Source: Nitrospira sp.
GTDB taxonomy: Bacteria; Nitrospirota; Nitrospiria; Nitrospirales; Nitrospiraceae
Length of the DNA: 64,000 bases
NCBI GenBank assembly: GCA_037045225.1
Contig: JBAOHZ010000008.1
Coordinates: 1-64,000, forward strand
Direction of reading: 5' to 3'
In this document: piece by piece, positions 1 through 9,773 of the stretch
Numbering within the stretch: the stretch's first letter is position 1
Layout of the letters: each line of letters opens with the position of its first letter
Translations under genes and position numbers: made by a program
The notes under the pieces: generated by a model
Database searches by the model: none
What the model was told of the DNA's origin: nothing
Seen by the model: only the letters and a program-made list of their open reading frames with translations

Positions 1-900
1 CTTGCCGTCGATTTCCTTCGGACAGGTCCACCCTTTCGGCGTGCGGAGGATGATCATCGGCCAACTCGGACGTGTCTTCAGTCCCTGTGTCCGCGCACGG
101 GTTTGAATGCGCTTGATCTCCGCGATCGCGGCATCCAGCGTCCCGGCCATTTGCTGATGGACCGACATCGGATCGTTGCCTTTGACGACATAGGGGGTAT
201 AGCCGTAGCCGCGGAACAGGAGGGTCAGCTCTTCCTCGGGAATCCGCGCGAGCACCGTGGGATTGGCGATCTTGTAGCCGTTCAAATGCAAAATCGGCAA
301 CACGGCTCCGTCGCGGGCGGGATTGAGAAATTTGTTGGAATGCCAACTCGTCGCAAGCGGACCGGTTTCCGCTTCGCCGTCGCCCACCACGGCGGCGACG
401 ATCAACTCCGGGTTATCAAACGCTGCCCCGTACGCATGTGAGAGGGAGTACCCCAGCTCGCCGCCCTCGTGAATGGAGCCGGGGGTCTCCGGCGCGACGT
501 GACTCGGGATTCCGCCGGGGAACGAGAACTGGGTGAACAGCCGCTTCATGCCTTCCTCATCCTGGGAGATGTTGGGGTACACCTCGCTATACGTCCCCTC
601 AAGGTAGGCGTTGGCCACCAGGCCGGGCCCGCCGTGTCCCGGGCCGGTGATATAGATGACGTTCAGGTCCTGTTCCTTGATGAGCCGGTTGAGATGAACA
701 TAGATGAGGTTCAGACCAGGGGTCGTCCCCCAATGACCGAGCAACCGCGGCTTGATGTGCGCGCGCTTGAGCGGCCGTTTCAGCAGCGGATTGTCGTACA
801 GGTAAATTTGGCCGACGGAGAGATAATTGGCCGCGCGCCAGTACGCGTCCATCTTTCGCAGCAACTCCCGGCTCAATCCTTTCTGCGACACTCTGCCCAT
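1..900 (-). CDS. xfp: Phosphoketolase, N-terminal 300 residues (runs off the window)
   Basis: Xylulose-5-phosphate/fructose-6-phosphate phosphoketolase is a thiamine-diphosphate enzyme that splits sugar phosphates to acetyl phosphate and an aldose phosphate. Reading the minus strand from the ATG at 900 gives the typical N-terminal half: residues around GPGHGGPG, then a GDGEAETGPLATSWHSNKF block, then PTVLARI and the GYGYTPYVV stretch. The ATG at 900 has AAGGAG nine bases upstream, which decides the start. About 300 of the usual roughly 790 residues are here; the rest lies beyond position 1. The next gene on the same strand is a cytochrome c. The family call is secure from the motifs, but activity on one or both substrates cannot be told. 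Confidence 0.93.
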   Translation of the reverse strand, partial: MGRVSQKGLSRELLRKMDAYWRAANYLSVGQIYLYDNPLLKRPLKRAHIKPRLLGHWGTTPGLNLIYVHLNRLIKEQDLNVIYITGPGHGGPGLVANAYLEGTYSEVYPNISQDEEGMKRLFTQFSFPGGIPSHVAPETPGSIHEGGELGYSLSHAYGAAFDNPELIVAAVVGDGEAETGPLATSWHSNKFLNPARDGAVLPILHLNGYKIANPTVLARIPEEELTLLFRGYGYTPYVVKGNDPMSVHQQMAGTLDAAIAEIKRIQTRARTQGLKTRPSWPMIILRTPKGWTCPKEIDGK

Positions 901-1026
901 AAGCCTGACTCCTTCCTTTGGCTGGATCTTCTGTTCAACGTGCAGACGAGGAGCCATGCCGTGCCCGCCTGGTCCGATTCCCACAGGTTTGCCATGGTGA
1001 AGTTCTGTCGCTTCTTGCCTTTTGCT

Positions 1027-1368
1027 TCACTGTGGAAGCGAGCGCACATACGCGAGCACTTCACGGGCCTCCTCATCGGACAGTACCCACTGCCAGGTTC
1101 CCATCGCGGTATTCGTCCTCCCATCATGGATCGTCTTGAGCAAGTCACTATCGAGTTTCTTCCGAACGGAGGCGGAGGTTAGATCGGCAGGCGGTGGGTT
1201 GAACAACCGATGGCCGTCTCCCTTTCCACTGGCACCATGGCAGACCATGCAGTACTTCACGTAGAGCTGCTTACCTGGGACAGCAGACTCTTTTGCCGCC
1301 ATGACGCCACCCTCGCATGCGCCCATGAGGACGATGAGGATAAGCAGCGTATGAACTACTGCGTTCAT
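1027..1368 (-). CDS. Small monohaem cytochrome c
   Basis: A 113-residue exported electron carrier. It starts with a hydrophobic leader (LLILIVLMGAC) that is either a signal peptide or, given the cysteine, a possible lipoprotein signal. One CMVCH haem-binding site follows at about residue 40, and a Met in NTAMGTWQ late in the protein is a likely axial ligand. The fold matches the cytochrome c class I family (cytochrome_CBB3 type). An upstream in-frame ATG at 1425 exists, but the ATG at 1368 has a GGGGAG ribosome site immediately before it and places the signal peptide at the N terminus. The redox partner is unknown; neighbours give no clear hint. Confidence 0.85.
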   Translation of the reverse strand: MNAVVHTLLILIVLMGACEGGVMAAKESAVPGKQLYVKYCMVCHGASGKGDGHRLFNPPPADLTSASVRKKLDSDLLKTIHDGRTNTAMGTWQWVLSDEEAREVLAYVRSLPQ

Positions 1369-1452
1369 CTTCGTCTCCCCTTCACCGATCGTCGCGATAT
1401 CGGTAGTCTCTCTCGCCTGGTCCATACATCACTCCTTTCGGTCAGCTCTCGG

Positions 1453-2433
1453 TCAAAACGACAGATACAGTCCTCCACCGACCATCTCGATCTTTTGGGC
1501 GAAGAACTGCCCGTAGGGAGCGACACCGTGATAATAGTTCAGGAGCAACCTGAAGCGGCGGTCGGTGCCGGCCTTCGACCATTCCACACCGCCGATGACG
1601 TTGGTATTGATGATCCAATGAAGTTCCTCGAAGGTCTGAAAGTCCGTGCCGAGGACCGGAGTCAGACGAAGTCGAGGCAGTGATCCCGCCAAGATCGGGG
1701 CCACGATGGTTGGTCCTCGTAACTCTATTCCCCAGTGCACCCCGTTCCGGTCCAGGGTGGCCGGTTCCCGGTGAATCAACGTGCTTCCGCCGGCGTACAC
1801 CCGTCCCCACCCTCCCGGCGCGTCGAGGGACACGATCGCCTCGACCGCCTCGAAGCTCAGGTTCACCCGATTGAATCCTGGTCTGCCCAAGAGAAACTCA
1901 TCGCCCAGGTGACTGCTCTGATGGTACAGCCGCACGCGGGCGGAGATGAGTCCGCTCCGCCACGAGACAGGAATCCCGATTATGTAGTCAGCATTGATGA
2001 GGTCGGAGGAAGCGGCATCCATATCGAACTGCGCAAAGACACCGGCGAGAATGCCGACCTGCCAGCCGTTGCAACCGTTCCGCCGTCCGATGAGACCGAA
2101 GTTATCGCCGAACCCGACCGATCCGAGATTGGCAGAGGTGTTGTTGGAGCGGATGCGGGTCGCCTGCCAGGAGGCAAAAAACTGCGGCTGTTTCGGATCG
2201 GCCCAGAGCGGACGAAAGACGTCGTTTTCGGGAAAGGCTTCCATCGCGGACGAACCGTCGCTTGAAGAGACCGTGCCGATTCCTTCATAGCGACAATCAC
2301 CATGGGTCGTTTCCTCGGCAGTGGCCGGACCATGGTGACTGAGGGAGAGCAGCGCAAGGACCGTGCATTGCGCAAGCCGCGAAAGACGACGAGAGTGCTC
2401 TTGACCGATTGCTGCGTCGAGAAAGTTCCGCAT
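1453..2433 (-). CDS. DUF1207 family outer membrane protein
   Basis: A 326-residue protein with an N-terminal signal (LAQCTVLALLSLSHHGPATA followed by EE). The body has alternating amphipathic strands and ends in an aromatic residue (GGGLYLSF), as in outer-membrane beta barrels. Segments such as QPQFFASWQ, GDNFGLI, GWQVGILAGVFAQFDM and ADYIIGIPVSWR fit DUF1207 proteins, whose function is unknown. The same frame is open further upstream to 2688, but that part overlaps the permease gene and has no signal peptide, so the ATG at 2433 is taken. It lies 38 bases downstream of an ABC efflux operon on the same strand and may be co-transcribed with it. Confidence 0.75.
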   Translation of the reverse strand: MRNFLDAAIGQEHSRRLSRLAQCTVLALLSLSHHGPATAEETTHGDCRYEGIGTVSSSDGSSAMEAFPENDVFRPLWADPKQPQFFASWQATRIRSNNTSANLGSVGFGDNFGLIGRRNGCNGWQVGILAGVFAQFDMDAASSDLINADYIIGIPVSWRSGLISARVRLYHQSSHLGDEFLLGRPGFNRVNLSFEAVEAIVSLDAPGGWGRVYAGGSTLIHREPATLDRNGVHWGIELRGPTIVAPILAGSLPRLRLTPVLGTDFQTFEELHWIINTNVIGGVEWSKAGTDRRFRLLLNYYHGVAPYGQFFAQKIEMVGGGLYLSF

Positions 2434-2470
2434 GTGATCCGACTCCGGCAAAAACCTCGAAGCGAGCCTG

Positions 2471-3601
2471 TCATCGTTCTGCGGCCAAACTTGCGCGGAA
2501 ACGTAACAGAGCCCCGGCAAAAAATACGGCGCCGATTCCGATGATCGCCGCAAACTGCGGCCAGACCACGTCGAAGCCGGCGCCGCGGTACAGGATGGCC
2601 TGAGCCAAACTCGTAAAATGCGTGGTCGGCGCCGCCAGCATGATGGTCTGCACGATCTCCGGCATGCTCTCGCGCGGTGTGATGCCACCGGACAGCATCT
2701 GCAACGGCAGGATGACGAGAATCATCAGCAGCCCGAATTGCGGCATCGAGCGAGCGACCGTCGCCATGAGGATGCCCATCGAGGTCGTGGAGAACAGGTG
2801 CAGCATCGCCCCGAACAGGAACAACGGGGCGGAACCAGCGATGGGAACCCCCAAGGCTCCCTGCACGACGAACCGCAAGGACAACCCGGTACAGATCAAT
2901 ACGACGAAGCCGTTCGCCCACACCTTGGCCGCCATGATCTCAAAGGGAGCGAGAGGCATGACCATCAGATGCTCGAGTGTGCCGTGCTCGCGTTCCCGAA
3001 TCAGGGCGGCACCGGTCAGGATGATCGACAACATCGTCACCTGGCTGATGATCTCCATCACGCCGCCGAACCAAACGCCGCTCAGGTTGGGATTGAACTT
3101 CACACGTATCGCGAGCGTAATCGGCAGCACGGTCCCGGTCCGATGGCGCTGGACAACTTCGGCGATTTCACCCGTCACAATGTTTTGGATGTAATTCGCG
3201 CCGATGAAGGCCTGCGTCATCCGCGTGGCATCGATGTTGACCTGAAGCGCCGGGTGCTTGCCGGCAAGCACGTCCTTTTGAAAGTCCGGAGGGATATCGA
3301 GCACAAACGTGTACTCCCCGGCATCCAGGCCAGGGTCGATCTCGTCCATCGAGATCAGTCGCGGCTGTTTGAAATAGGGACCATAGAAGGCGCTGATGAT
3401 GCGAGCCGAGAGCGGCGACGCATCCTCGTCGACGATGCCGATCGGCGCGTTATGCAGCTCTCGGGATTGAGCCGTCGCAGCCGAATAAATCATGATCGAG
3501 AAACTCGCGAGAATGAAGAAGACCAGAATCTTGTCATGCCCCAGGCTGCGCAATTCTTTGAGCCCCAGCTGGATGATATTGGATACGTGCGTCATCTTCA
3601 T
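2471..3601 (-). CDS. ABC-2 type permease of the efflux operon (YhhJ-like)
   Basis: A 376-residue inner-membrane permease. It has one N-terminal membrane segment (ILVFFILASFSIMIYSA), a large periplasmic domain (about residues 45-175) and five C-terminal membrane segments including the conserved GALIREREHGTLEHLMVMP loop of ABC-2 permeases. The ATG at 3601 overlaps the stop of the upstream ATPase gene by four bases, so translation is probably coupled. With the HlyD adaptor, double ATPase and TolC-like protein it forms a DrrB/YhhJ-type exporter. The substrate is unknown; related systems export drugs, sterol-like compounds or lipids. Confidence 0.88.
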   Translation of the reverse strand: MKMTHVSNIIQLGLKELRSLGHDKILVFFILASFSIMIYSAATAQSRELHNAPIGIVDEDASPLSARIISAFYGPYFKQPRLISMDEIDPGLDAGEYTFVLDIPPDFQKDVLAGKHPALQVNIDATRMTQAFIGANYIQNIVTGEIAEVVQRHRTGTVLPITLAIRVKFNPNLSGVWFGGVMEIISQVTMLSIILTGAALIREREHGTLEHLMVMPLAPFEIMAAKVWANGFVVLICTGLSLRFVVQGALGVPIAGSAPLFLFGAMLHLFSTTSMGILMATVARSMPQFGLLMILVILPLQMLSGGITPRESMPEIVQTIMLAAPTTHFTSLAQAILYRGAGFDVVWPQFAAIIGIGAVFFAGALLRFRASLAAER

Positions 3602-6345
3602 GTGCCCTGTTTTTTCAGCAAGACCACGCTGAGCAGAGTCAAGACCGGGATGAAAATCGCCAAGGCCATCAGGTACCCATAGAGGTCCCAGAAGTCTAGG
3701 CCCTTGGTAAAGGTCCCGCGACTGATCACGAGGAAATAGGTCGCCGGCCAGACCTGGCCGATAAGTGCGCCGATCCCCTCAAGCGAGGACACCGGATCGG
3801 TCAACCCCGAAAACTGGACCGTGGGCAGCATCGTCAAGATCGCTGTCCCGGCCACTGCACCGATCTGGCTACGGGTGAACGCGGACATCAGCAAGCCGAT
3901 TCCCGTCGTGACGATCACATACAGAACTCCTCCCAACGTCAGCGTGATAAAACTTCCCTTGAGAGACACGTTGAACGCCACGACCGCCAAGGCGACGAGG
4001 CCGAAGAAGCTGACCATGCTGAGGGCGACGTAGGGGAGCTGTTTTCCCAGCAGGAACTCCAGGCGTGTGACCGGCGTCACATACAGATTCGTGATGGAGC
4101 CGAGCTCTTTCTCCCGCACCACGCCGAGGGCCGTCATGAGAGCCGGAATGAAAACCAATAACAGCGGAATCACCGCCGGAACCATCGATTCCAGACTTTT
4201 GAAGTCCTGGTTGTAGCGGTAGCGCATCTCGAGATCGGCGAGGCCGGTCTGTGGCTGAGCGCCATCCGTGCGACGGGCGAGGTCGGCGAGGTACTGATAG
4301 TGCATGCCTTGTACGTATCCCTTGATGGTCTCGCCCCGGAACGGACTGGCGCCGTCGACCCACACGCCGACCTCGGTCCGGCGCCCTCGCTTCAGATCCC
4401 GTCCGAACCCCTCAGGGATCTCGATCGCCACGCTCAACTCGGCGCTGCGCATCCGCCGGTCCAGTTCCGCATCATCGGTGATGAACGGACGCTCGATGAA
4501 GTAGCGTGAGCCGGCGAGATTCTGAATGTAGTCCCGGCTCTGCGGCGTTCGGTCACGGTCCAGGGCGGCGAAGCGCAGGTCCTCCACGTCCATGGTAATG
4601 CCATACCCGAGAATGAACATGAGCAGCACCGATCCCAGCAGCGCGAACGTAAGCCGGATGGGGTCCCGTTTCAGCTCCATGGCCTCGCGGTGGGCATAGG
4701 CGAACAGCCGCATGGGGCTGAACGCCCTGCCACGATCAGCTCGTGCGGGTCCCGCTGCGGAAGGCATTGTCCGGGCGGCTTCCTCAATACCCTCTTTCTG
4801 GGTCGCCTCTCCGCTTGCTTCTTCGAGATAGCCGATAAAGGCCTCCTCGAGGTTCGCAACGCCGCGAGTACGGATCACGCCTTCGGGCGTGTCGCTCACC
4901 AGCACACGCCCCGCGTGCATCAGCGAGATACGGTCGCAACGTTCCCCTTCGTTCATAAAGTGGGTGGAGATGAAGATCGTCACGTTGTCCTTGCGGGAGA
5001 GTTCGATCAGCAATTCCCAGAACCCGTCGCGAGCGACCGGATCGACGCCGGATGTCGGCTCATCCAGGATCAACACCTCCGGCTGGTGGACCACCGCCAC
5101 GGCGAGGGAGAGACGTTGGCGAATTCCCAACGGCAGCGCCTCCGCCAGATCATCCAAATAGTCTTTCAGCTTAAACCGCTGGGTGAGTTCGGACACGCGT
5201 CCTGGGATCTTCTCCGGCTGGAGGTGGAAGAGGCGGGCATGCAGCTCCAGGTTTTGCCGCACCGTGAGTTCGCTGTAGAGAGAAAACGCCTGGGACATGA
5301 AGCCGACACGCTTGCGTGTCTCCAGATCCTGGGCGTTCACCGGCCGGTCGAACAGCCTGGCATCTCCTTCCGATGCGGGCAGCAGGCCGGTGAGCATCTT
5401 CATCGTGGTGGTCTTGCCACAGCCGTTCGACCCGAGGAAGCCGAAGATCTCGCCGCGCTCGATGCGAAAACTCACATGATCGACCGCCGTAAACGTGCCG
5501 AACCGCATCGTGAGTTCATGCGCTTCGATCGCCGGCGGGCCCTCGTGTCTCCGGCGGGGAGGTATCGCGATGGCGCTGTGGCCCCGGCGTTTCTCTTCGG
5601 GGAGCAATGAGACAAAGGCGTCTTCCAACGTGCGGACGTTCAGGCGACCCTTCAGTTCCGCCGGGCTCCCTGTCGCAAGGACCTTCCCCGCGTCCATGGC
5701 CACCAGCCAGTCGAATCGCTCAGCCTCCTCCATGTAGGCGGTGGCCACGAGTACGCTCATCCCCGCGCGCCGCTTCCTGATCCGATCAACAAGGTCCCAG
5801 AACTGCCGGCGCGACAACGGATCAACTCCGGTGGTCGGTTCATCCAGAATCAACAGATCGGGGTCGTGAATCAGCGAGCAACATAAGCCCAGTTTCTGTT
5901 TCATGCCGCCCGATAACTTCCCGGCGGGACGGTCCCGAAACGGTGTCAACCCCGTGCTGTGCAGCAAGTCCTTGATCCGCCATTCGCGCTCCTCACGGTT
6001 CTGCCCGAATAGGCGGCCGAAGAAATCCACGTTTTCGAACACGGAGAGGGTCGCATAGAGGTTGCCTCCCAATCCCTGAGGCATATAGGCGATTCGCGGA
6101 TAGACCTCGGTGCGATGGCGCACCGTCCCCATATCGCCACCGAGGACGTCGACCCGACCACTTTGAATTTTTTTCGCGCCGGCGAGCAAACCCAACAGAC
6201 TGGATTTGCCGACTCCGTCCGGCCCGAGGAACCCCACCATGCCTCCGGCCGGAATGTCCAACGTCACCCCATCCACGGCAGTGGTGTCCCCATACCGATG
6301 GGTCACATCGGTAAGACGAGCCACTATGGTCGATGATGCACTCAT
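3598..6345 (-). CDS. RbbA-like fused double ABC ATPase and ABC-2 permease
   Basis: A 915-residue fusion. ABC domain 1 has Walker A GPDGVGKSS near residue 45, signature LSGGMKQKL and Walker B LLILDEPTTGVDP. ABC domain 2 (from about residue 275) has GSNGCGKTT, the less usual signature LPLGIRQRLSL, and VLILDEPTSGVDP. An ABC-2 permease follows from about residue 540, with six membrane segments and a REKELGSITNLYVTP loop. This order matches E. coli RbbA/YhiH. The ATG at 6345 overlaps the stop of the adaptor gene (ATGA), which favours it over the longer frame starting at 6378. It supplies energy and half of the membrane channel for the exporter. The name RbbA reflects architecture; ribosome binding is not implied. 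Confidence 0.9.
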   Translation of the reverse strand: MSASSTIVARLTDVTHRYGDTTAVDGVTLDIPAGGMVGFLGPDGVGKSSLLGLLAGAKKIQSGRVDVLGGDMGTVRHRTEVYPRIAYMPQGLGGNLYATLSVFENVDFFGRLFGQNREEREWRIKDLLHSTGLTPFRDRPAGKLSGGMKQKLGLCCSLIHDPDLLILDEPTTGVDPLSRRQFWDLVDRIRKRRAGMSVLVATAYMEEAERFDWLVAMDAGKVLATGSPAELKGRLNVRTLEDAFVSLLPEEKRRGHSAIAIPPRRRHEGPPAIEAHELTMRFGTFTAVDHVSFRIERGEIFGFLGSNGCGKTTTMKMLTGLLPASEGDARLFDRPVNAQDLETRKRVGFMSQAFSLYSELTVRQNLELHARLFHLQPEKIPGRVSELTQRFKLKDYLDDLAEALPLGIRQRLSLAVAVVHQPEVLILDEPTSGVDPVARDGFWELLIELSRKDNVTIFISTHFMNEGERCDRISLMHAGRVLVSDTPEGVIRTRGVANLEEAFIGYLEEASGEATQKEGIEEAARTMPSAAGPARADRGRAFSPMRLFAYAHREAMELKRDPIRLTFALLGSVLLMFILGYGITMDVEDLRFAALDRDRTPQSRDYIQNLAGSRYFIERPFITDDAELDRRMRSAELSVAIEIPEGFGRDLKRGRRTEVGVWVDGASPFRGETIKGYVQGMHYQYLADLARRTDGAQPQTGLADLEMRYRYNQDFKSLESMVPAVIPLLLVFIPALMTALGVVREKELGSITNLYVTPVTRLEFLLGKQLPYVALSMVSFFGLVALAVVAFNVSLKGSFITLTLGGVLYVIVTTGIGLLMSAFTRSQIGAVAGTAILTMLPTVQFSGLTDPVSSLEGIGALIGQVWPATYFLVISRGTFTKGLDFWDLYGYLMALAIFIPVLTLLSVVLLKKQGT

Positions 6346-7334
6346 GGGACGAGCTTCGTGTGAAGATATGAGGGCCATGGAGCGGCGGAGTCGAGTTGCA
6401 CATAGGCCACCCCGGGAAGTCCCGGTTTGACGAGGGCTTCATGGCCTTTGACCAACTCCGGATCGATTTTGACTTTGATCCGAAACATCAGCTTCTCGCG
6501 TTCCGACCTGGTCTCCACCTCCTTCGGGGTGAACTGCGCCTTATCCGCGACAAACGAAACCGCCGCGGGGATGACGAGATCCGGCGCCGCATCGAGTGTA
6601 ATCCTCGCCTGGGCTCCCAGCGCTATTTTCCCCGCCACCGCGGCGGGCAGGAACACCGTCATGTAGACATCGGTCGGATCGATGAGCGTCAAGACCTTTC
6701 CTCCGGCCGCCAGCACCTCGCCTGGTTCGGCCAACCGGAATTGGACCCGGCCGCTCCGCGGGGCCAGCAGCACGCTCTCCTTGAGGTCGGCCTGAATCCG
6801 ATCCATTTGGGCGAGGCTCGCCTCGATGGCCGCTGCCGCCTCGGCCAGTTGGGCCTCGGCCTGGGAGGTGGCGGCCTTGGCCGTTTTCATCTGAGCCTGG
6901 GCGCGGTCGTAGTCCTTCACGGAGATGTTGGCGTTGACGTACAGCGCCTGCGCCCGCTCCAGATCCCGCTCAGCCAACAACTCTTCGCTTCGCTGTCGAG
7001 CGATTCCCGCCTGGGCCGTGACTTTGCCTTGTCTGGATCGCTGGATTTGCGCCTGCGCCTCTCTCAACTGAGCGTTCAGGGAACTGGTGTCCATGCGCGC
7101 CAGCGCTTCCCCGGCTTGAACCGTCTTGCCTTCATCGACCAGCACCGCCGCAATGCGGCCGGGAAACTTGGTGGCCACATCGATCTCCTGCACTTCGAGC
7201 CGTCCATTCCCGCTGCCGAATCCGATCAGCGGCGGAGTACGGAGATAGAACCACCATACGGACGTTCCCGCCGCGATCAACAGGATGAGGACGGTGCCTC
7301 CGATGAGGCGTCGGGTCATGTTCGGATTCGGCAT
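6342..7334 (-). CDS. HlyD/EmrA-type periplasmic adaptor of the efflux operon
   Basis: A 330-residue membrane-fusion protein. An N-terminal anchor (LIGGTVLILLIAAGTSVWWFY) is followed by a biotinyl-lipoyl-like region (RLEVQEIDVATKFPGRIAAVLVDEG), a long alpha-hairpin rich in Ala, Gln and Glu (about residues 95-190), a second lipoyl half (VLLAPRSGRVQFRLAEPGEV) and beta-barrel segments. It bridges the inner-membrane ABC parts and the TolC-like outer-membrane protein encoded just upstream. The frame could begin at TTG 7352, directly after the TolC stop, but ATG 7334 has AGAGGGTGAG upstream and is preferred. Its stop overlaps the ATPase start by four bases. Confidence 0.9.
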   Translation of the reverse strand: MPNPNMTRRLIGGTVLILLIAAGTSVWWFYLRTPPLIGFGSGNGRLEVQEIDVATKFPGRIAAVLVDEGKTVQAGEALARMDTSSLNAQLREAQAQIQRSRQGKVTAQAGIARQRSEELLAERDLERAQALYVNANISVKDYDRAQAQMKTAKAATSQAEAQLAEAAAAIEASLAQMDRIQADLKESVLLAPRSGRVQFRLAEPGEVLAAGGKVLTLIDPTDVYMTVFLPAAVAGKIALGAQARITLDAAPDLVIPAAVSFVADKAQFTPKEVETRSEREKLMFRIKVKIDPELVKGHEALVKPGLPGVAYVQLDSAAPWPSYLHTKLVP

Positions 7335-7352
7335 GGGCTCACCCTCTGGCAA

Positions 7353-9773
7353 TCAGTTGCGTTGTTGTCGGTGCGCCACCGGCGACACCCCGGCGTTCAT
7401 ATAGAACGACTTCAACCGCTCGAACCAGGCGGTCCGCTCTTCCGAACTCTGAAAGAAGCTCATCTGTCCCACCGCCCGCTGCACCCCCATCAAATCGATC
7501 AGGAAATCGTACACGGCGTTGGCCGCCGCTTCGTTCGCCGCTATCGCGGCGTTCTGCGAATTCAGCAGCTTGATGATGTCGACCGCTCCCCTCGAGTACT
7601 GGTCCACAACGAGATCCAAGTTCTTGCGGGCCGACTCGGCCGCTTTCCGCGAGAGTCGGATGCTGGGGAATGAAGCACCGGTTTGATACAGCGCCGTGCG
7701 GACTCGCTGATCCACTTGTTGTGCGGCTGCGGTCCGTTCGATCTGAATCTGGCGCAGTTCTTCACGGGCCTTCAACGCAGTGGCGCTTTTATTCCCGCCT
7801 TGGAACAGCGGAAAAGTCAGGCCGATACTCGCCACATAAAAATTGTTCTGCGTCTGTGCAAAGCCGACCGGCCCTAGCGGAACGGTCAGGCTCCCCGCGC
7901 CGCCTCCCCCTTGGGCATACTGCTGGAACCCTGCGCCCTGCAGGGCGATCTCCGGGACCCAAAAGGCTCGTTGGGCGTTCGTGAGGGTCCGTTCCTTCGC
8001 CGCGATCAACGCATCCAGCCGCCGCAACTCGGGAGCCGCCTTGATCCCTTCTTCGACTTCGAAGTCTCGGTACACCTGAAACCCCCGCGGGTTCTCGATG
8101 TACTCGAACAGCTGACGCGTATCGCCCAGCAGAGCGGGATCTTCCAGGGTTTGCTCCACCGTGGAAAACGTTTCCTCCAAGGGCCGGTTGAGCACTCGGT
8201 TCAAGGACACCTCCGCCTGCCGTTCTTGCGCCGCGGCGGACAGGACGGATTTTTGTCCGTTGGCCACCTCTGCTTCCCATCGAAAGACCTCGTCCCGCAA
8301 GGCATAGCCGACGGATTCACGGGCGGCGGCCAAATCGAGATTGGAACGCGTCAGCTTGAGATTGTCTTTTTGGATACGTTGCACGGTCTTTGTCCGAAGC
8401 ACGGTCAGATAGGCGACCGCGGCAGTTTGAGCGGTATCCAGTCGCAACTGGTTCCGCTCCTCTTCACGCGACAGTTGCGTCTTCTGCTCGACCGTATAAC
8501 GGGACCAGGCATCGTCCGAATAGAGGAGCTGGCGGAATCCGCCGATGGCGATGGCCGCTTGCCCGGGGGTCCCGCCTGTCCCAAATGTGTCGGGGCCTCG
8601 ACCGTTGAGGACGCCGGAGGTGCCCACGAGGACCTGAGGCAGAAGGCCGGACCGTGCCTGACCGACCTGCCCGAGTCCCGCCTCCACCTTCCGGTTCGCG
8701 GCAGCCAGGTCCAGGTTCCCTTCCATGGCGTGGCGTACCGCATCGAATAATGCGAGGCGTCGCGAGGTATTGGTGACATCCTCGTTCACCAGCTCCGCCT
8801 CGCTGAGCACTTGGAAACTCGGCCACTTGTCGATGGCCCGCACCGTCGCCATGTTGATGGAGAGCTGCTCGCCCTGAGCAAAGGCGGTCTCAATCCGTCC
8901 TGCGTCGGTTCCCGAGAGAATGCGCTGGACATTCGCTGCAATCGTCCGCGCCATTCGGCGCACATCCAACTCAGGCGACAGGGCGACGGACACGCCTCGT
9001 TGGACGTCGCGCTGTCCCGAGGACGAAAAGCTGGGGAGACGACGAGCCGTGAGACCGGCCACGAGGTGGTCGAATTCGGCCGAAGGGAGGCGTACCAGCG
9101 GCGACAGGTACACGGCTTCCGTGTTCGGAGGGATTGCGGCAAGGGCCGCTTGACCGGAGCTATCGACGGGAATCACTGCGAGTTGGACCGCTTGTGCTTC
9201 CGCGATCTTGCGGGCGCGAGCTTGGAACAGCGGGAAGGTTTCCAGCAGGACGCGATCAACCAGCACACTTAACCGCCTAAAGGGAAACACCTCTTTGAAC
9301 GCGGTGAGATTCCGATCGAAACTCTTCAAGGATACGAGGTAGTTCAGGTTCTTGACGCCGCTCGTTCCCTTTTTAAAGGGCAAGCCCTGCAACTGCTGAT
9401 CGAGCACGAAGGGAGCGATCACCGGTTTGGACAACGGCTTCCGTTGACTCACTTCGTGCGAGGCGAGGATACCGAGCGCGATGATGAGATCGACACGAGG
9501 CTGAGCCAGCAAGCGATCGACGGCTTGATTCACTCCCTTCGCCGACCATCCCCCCTGCAACTGTCCCTCGTCGGGGAACCGCACGTCGAACTCCCGGCTG
9601 GTCAGTTCGACGATCTCCTTCCGGATGAGGTCGCGGAATTCCGGCACGAGATCCGACGGTCCGTCCCGGACAATCCCAATCTGGACCACCGGCAACGGCT
9701 TGGTCTCCGCTTCCCTGCTCCAGAACAGGGCCAGCCCGATGCCGACGATGGAAAGCCACGTGTTGAGACGCAT
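7353..9773 (-). CDS. Fusion of an ABC substrate-binding-like domain with a TolC outer-membrane channel
   Basis: An 806-residue protein with two parts. After a signal peptide, residues about 28-320 resemble ABC transporter substrate-binding proteins of the TrpX/PF04392 type: PLPVVQIGIVRDGP, ALGILASHEV, KPVIAPFVLD and RRLSVLVDRVLL. Residues about 340-800 are an outer membrane efflux (TolC, PF02321) domain: two repeats with long Ala/Gln/Arg-rich helices and the typical FPLFQGGNKSA turn. It heads a leftward operon followed by HlyD, RbbA-like and permease genes with zero or overlapping spacing. Usually these two parts are separate genes. The binding-like part could sense or capture the exported substrate in the periplasm, which is inference. 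The stop precedes the next possible start without a gap. Confidence 0.85.
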   Translation of the reverse strand: MRLNTWLSIVGIGLALFWSREAETKPLPVVQIGIVRDGPSDLVPEFRDLIRKEIVELTSREFDVRFPDEGQLQGGWSAKGVNQAVDRLLAQPRVDLIIALGILASHEVSQRKPLSKPVIAPFVLDQQLQGLPFKKGTSGVKNLNYLVSLKSFDRNLTAFKEVFPFRRLSVLVDRVLLETFPLFQARARKIAEAQAVQLAVIPVDSSGQAALAAIPPNTEAVYLSPLVRLPSAEFDHLVAGLTARRLPSFSSSGQRDVQRGVSVALSPELDVRRMARTIAANVQRILSGTDAGRIETAFAQGEQLSINMATVRAIDKWPSFQVLSEAELVNEDVTNTSRRLALFDAVRHAMEGNLDLAAANRKVEAGLGQVGQARSGLLPQVLVGTSGVLNGRGPDTFGTGGTPGQAAIAIGGFRQLLYSDDAWSRYTVEQKTQLSREEERNQLRLDTAQTAAVAYLTVLRTKTVQRIQKDNLKLTRSNLDLAAARESVGYALRDEVFRWEAEVANGQKSVLSAAAQERQAEVSLNRVLNRPLEETFSTVEQTLEDPALLGDTRQLFEYIENPRGFQVYRDFEVEEGIKAAPELRRLDALIAAKERTLTNAQRAFWVPEIALQGAGFQQYAQGGGGAGSLTVPLGPVGFAQTQNNFYVASIGLTFPLFQGGNKSATALKAREELRQIQIERTAAAQQVDQRVRTALYQTGASFPSIRLSRKAAESARKNLDLVVDQYSRGAVDIIKLLNSQNAAIAANEAAANAVYDFLIDLMGVQRAVGQMSFFQSSEERTAWFERLKSFYMNAGVSPVAHRQQRN

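Noticed and set aside
469..1182. Open plus-strand frame of 237 codons
   Set aside because: It lies opposite the phosphoketolase and cytochrome genes, whose motifs are clear on the minus strand.
4690..5610. Open plus-strand frame of 306 codons
   Set aside because: It is the complement of the RbbA-like ATPase gene, with no motif of its own.
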